DNA of 64,000 nucleotides from contig JBCBRH010000023.1 in NCBI GenBank assembly GCA_039819785.1, positions 1-64,000 of the forward strand, in the 5' to 3' direction. Below the pieces are notes generated by a model. The model was not told where the DNA came from and made no database searches. It saw nothing but the letters and a program-made list of their open reading frames with translations. A program made the translations under genes and the position numbers. The stretch is from JBCBRD01 sp039819785 (lineage in GTDB: Bacteria; Pseudomonadota; Alphaproteobacteria; Rhizobiales; Hyphomicrobiaceae). Positions within the stretch are counted from its first letter, which is position 1, and the number at the start of each line of letters is the position of its first letter. Positions 62,327 to 64,000 of this stretch are shown piece after piece.

Positions 62327-62437
62327 GGTGGGGTCCAATGGGCACAAATATGTCCGTAACGGTTTGATTTGTGCGGTCTTCTCAACTCTCGAAGTAGCCG
62401 CCATAGTCGCGTTGTCCAAACCTGAGGAGAACCGACC

Positions 62438-62845
62438 TTGAGCCAACTTTCGCCCGAACTCTACTGGCTGACGCTGACCGCATTGGCAACCGCGCTGTTC
62501 TGGCTGCCCTATACCCTCGAACTCATTCGGCAAATGGGACTGAACGGGGCATTGGCCGATGGACAACATGAGACAAGGCTCGAAGCGTCCTGGGCGCGGC
62601 GCGCCAAGCGAGCCCACACAAACGCTGTCGAAAACCTGATTGTGTTTGCAGCACTCGTCATCGCCCTTCAACTGAGCGGGCAGACAACGCCACTGACAGC
62701 CACCGTCTGTATGGTCTTTTTCGCGTCGAGGATGGGGCACTATGCAGTTTACGTGGCCGGGCTGCCGTACATTCGCACAGTCCTGTTCGCCATAAGCTGG
62801 ACCTGCCAGCTTATCCTGGCAGCGAGCCTGCTCGGTTTTGTCTGA
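62438..62845 (+). CDS. MAPEG family membrane protein
   Basis: The 135-residue protein has four membrane spans and the family pattern: the loop RAKRAHTNAVENLIVFAALV carries Arg/Asn residues used for glutathione or lipid binding, and ASRMGHYAVYVAGLPYIRTV follows. MAPEG proteins include microsomal glutathione transferases; bacterial ones of this group have no clear substrate. The start is TTG 62438, behind gaggagaaccgacc, a good ribosome site. It is divergent from the truncated HxlR regulator and convergent with katG. Confidence 0.87.
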   Translation: MSQLSPELYWLTLTALATALFWLPYTLELIRQMGLNGALADGQHETRLEASWARRAKRAHTNAVENLIVFAALVIALQLSGQTTPLTATVCMVFFASRMGHYAVYVAGLPYIRTVLFAISWTCQLILAASLLGFV

Positions 62846-62862
62846 GCGTCGCAATACAAAAA

Positions 62863-62891
62863 GCCCGGGCTGCCTGTAGAGCGGCCCGGGC
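62863..62891. terminator. bidirectional terminator between MAPEG and katG
   Basis: gcccgggc (62863-62870) and gcccgggc (62884-62891), a self-complementary 8-mer, pair. On the plus strand it is followed by ctttgcggtt and on the minus strand by a T run (aaaaa at 62858-62862). Confidence 0.7.
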
Positions 62892-62963
62892 CTTTGCGGT
62901 TGAAAAGGCAAAATGTCGTCTTCGACATCACGCTTCAAGTGGTCAGCGTCCTACGCGTGAGCG

Positions 62964-64000
62964 TTAGGCAGCTTGTGCCATTTCCAGTTCGAACCGGTCG
63001 AGGTTCATGACCTTGTCCCAGGCTTTGATGAAGTCTTGAACAAACATCTCTTTGGAATCTTCACATCCATAAACTTCAGCAACGGCACGAAGCTGTGAGT
63101 TCGACCCGAAAATCAGATCGACCCGCGTGGCCGTCCATTTGAGATCGCCAGTTTCCCGATCCCGCCCCTCAAACTCTTCAGCTGCTTCTGATTTCGCCGA
63201 CCAGACCGTGCCCATATCAAGCAGGTTGGTGAAGAAGTCGTTCGTAAGGGTGCCTGGATTCGCTGTAAAGACGCCGTTCTGCGACGTGTCGAAATTGGCA
63301 TCCAGAACGCGCATGCCACCAACCAACGCCGTCATTTCGGGGGCGGTGAGTGTCAACAGTTGCGCCTTGTCCAGCAGCCATTCCTCGGCCGAACGCAGGT
63401 GGCCATCCATCAGATAGTTCCGGAAGCCGTCGGCATGCGCTTCGAGCACTTTGAAGCTATCGGCATCGGTTTGCTCTTGCGTGGCATCGGTGCGTCCAGG
63501 CGTGAACGGCACCTCGACATCGCCATGTCCAGCATCCTTGGCAGCCTTCTCGATAGCGGCACACCCACCCAGCACAATCAGGTCAGCCATCGAGACCGCT
63601 TTGCCGCCTGCCTGCTTTGCGTTGAAGGAAGTCTGAATGCCGTCGAGCGTCGACAACACACGTGCCAGTTGATCCGGCTGGTTCAAGTCCCAGTCTTTCT
63701 GCGGCGACAGCCGGATGCGTGCGCCGTTGGCACCGCCCCGCTTGTCGGAACCACGGAATGTCGACGCAGACGCCCACGCCGTCGAGACCAGTTCGGAAAC
63801 CGACAGACCGGATGCAAGGATCTCGGCCTTCAACGCAGTGATGTCTGCCGCATCAATGAGCTGATGATCAACCTCTGGAACCGGGTCCATCCAGATCAAC
63901 TCTTCGTCCGGAACCTGTGGCCCGAGGAACCGGGCGCGCGGACCCATGTCACGGTGGGTGAGTTTGTACCAGGCCCGGGCAAAGGCATCCGCAAACTCTT
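62964..64000 (-). CDS. katG: catalase-peroxidase, C-terminal part (partial)
   Basis: The frame is open to the right edge; the last 53 bases give EFADAFARAWYKLTHRDM, followed by GPRARFLGPQVPDEELIW, the junction before the KatG C-terminal domain. About 345 residues, the C-terminal half, are in the window. KatG breaks down hydrogen peroxide with haem b; the haem site itself lies in the absent N-terminal half. The C-terminal domain lacks haem but is needed for active-site structure. Blocks such as PGRTDATQEQTDADSFKVLE and EEWLLDKAQLLTLTAPEMTA are typical. No oxyR is seen downstream. Confidence 0.95.
   Translation of the reverse strand, partial: EFADAFARAWYKLTHRDMGPRARFLGPQVPDEELIWMDPVPEVDHQLIDAADITALKAEILASGLSVSELVSTAWASASTFRGSDKRGGANGARIRLSPQKDWDLNQPDQLARVLSTLDGIQTSFNAKQAGGKAVSMADLIVLGGCAAIEKAAKDAGHGDVEVPFTPGRTDATQEQTDADSFKVLEAHADGFRNYLMDGHLRSAEEWLLDKAQLLTLTAPEMTALVGGMRVLDANFDTSQNGVFTANPGTLTNDFFTNLLDMGTVWSAKSEAAEEFEGRDRETGDLKWTATRVDLIFGSNSQLRAVAEVYGCEDSKEMFVQDFIKAWDKVMNLDRFELEMAQAA

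Noticed and set aside
62327..62938. N-terminal extension of the HxlR regulator
   Set aside because: The frame is open upstream of 62326 but lies antisense to the MAPEG gene and is not conserved; homology begins at 62326.

Overview
This window is GC-rich chromosomal DNA from an alphaproteobacterium, most likely a member of Hyphomicrobiales (Rhizobiales). The signs are a GapR/DUF2312 nucleoid protein, DUF1244 and DUF1036 proteins near pyruvate kinase, a CpdR-type response regulator beside tRNA-Val, a DUF459 SGNH hydrolase, and two small RNAs that look like the alphaproteobacterial suhB/mmgR (alpha-r8) family. No CRISPR array, insertion sequence, prophage or integrase was seen. Most genes are housekeeping or envelope genes. 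The window cuts two genes: an RND efflux permease at the left edge and katG at the right edge.

Layout. 1-9.7 kb: the end of an RND permease, an opgC-like acyltransferase overlapping a thiamine-diphosphate enzyme, a TTC38-like TPR protein, an Rrf2 regulator without the usual cluster cysteines, and a LysR regulator divergent from pirin and doxX. 9.8-12.4 kb: a tightly coupled five-gene minus-strand operon of membrane proteins, centred on a ferric-reductase-type haem protein fused to a Rieske domain. This is the best candidate here for an undescribed system. 12.6-24.4 kb: a gamma-glutamylcyclotransferase-like protein, a large modular Calx-beta/sugar dehydrogenase/CBM-like protein, a fused CoA transferase, a BaiN-like flavoprotein, ferrochelatase, a CHAD protein and thiS-thiG-thiE. 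24.9-39.5 kb: an LplT-PlsC-acyl-ACP synthetase triple fusion, a SulP transporter, a stomatin/NfeD pair, an outer-membrane barrel, galU, a lytic transglycosylase, a DUF459 hydrolase and a small Cys-rich secreted protein.

39.6-49.4 kb: gapR, DUF1244, an N-formylglutamate amidohydrolase-like gene, glycerate 2-kinase, DUF1036-pyk, an OafA-type acyltransferase, a TPR protein, rpmJ (bL36, cysteine-free type), tRNA-Val(GAC) and cpdR. 49.9-55.5 kb: a second N-formylglutamate amidohydrolase, two tandem sRNAs, a HisN/inositol-monophosphatase-type gene, a nested palindromic repeat, an alpha/beta hydrolase, and an Hsp20 gene with a GTG start behind a ROSE-like RNA thermometer. 55.6-64 kb: gltB-gltD, a truncated HxlR regulator divergent from a MAPEG protein, and the C-terminal half of katG.

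Functional themes are envelope building and lipid recycling (OpgC, Aas fusion, GalU, transglycosylase, acyltransferase, barrel), redox and stress responses (pirin/DoxX, Rieske operon, Hsp20, KatG), nitrogen assimilation (GltBD) and cofactor synthesis (haem, thiamin). All assignments come from reading the sequence and from family knowledge; no search was run.
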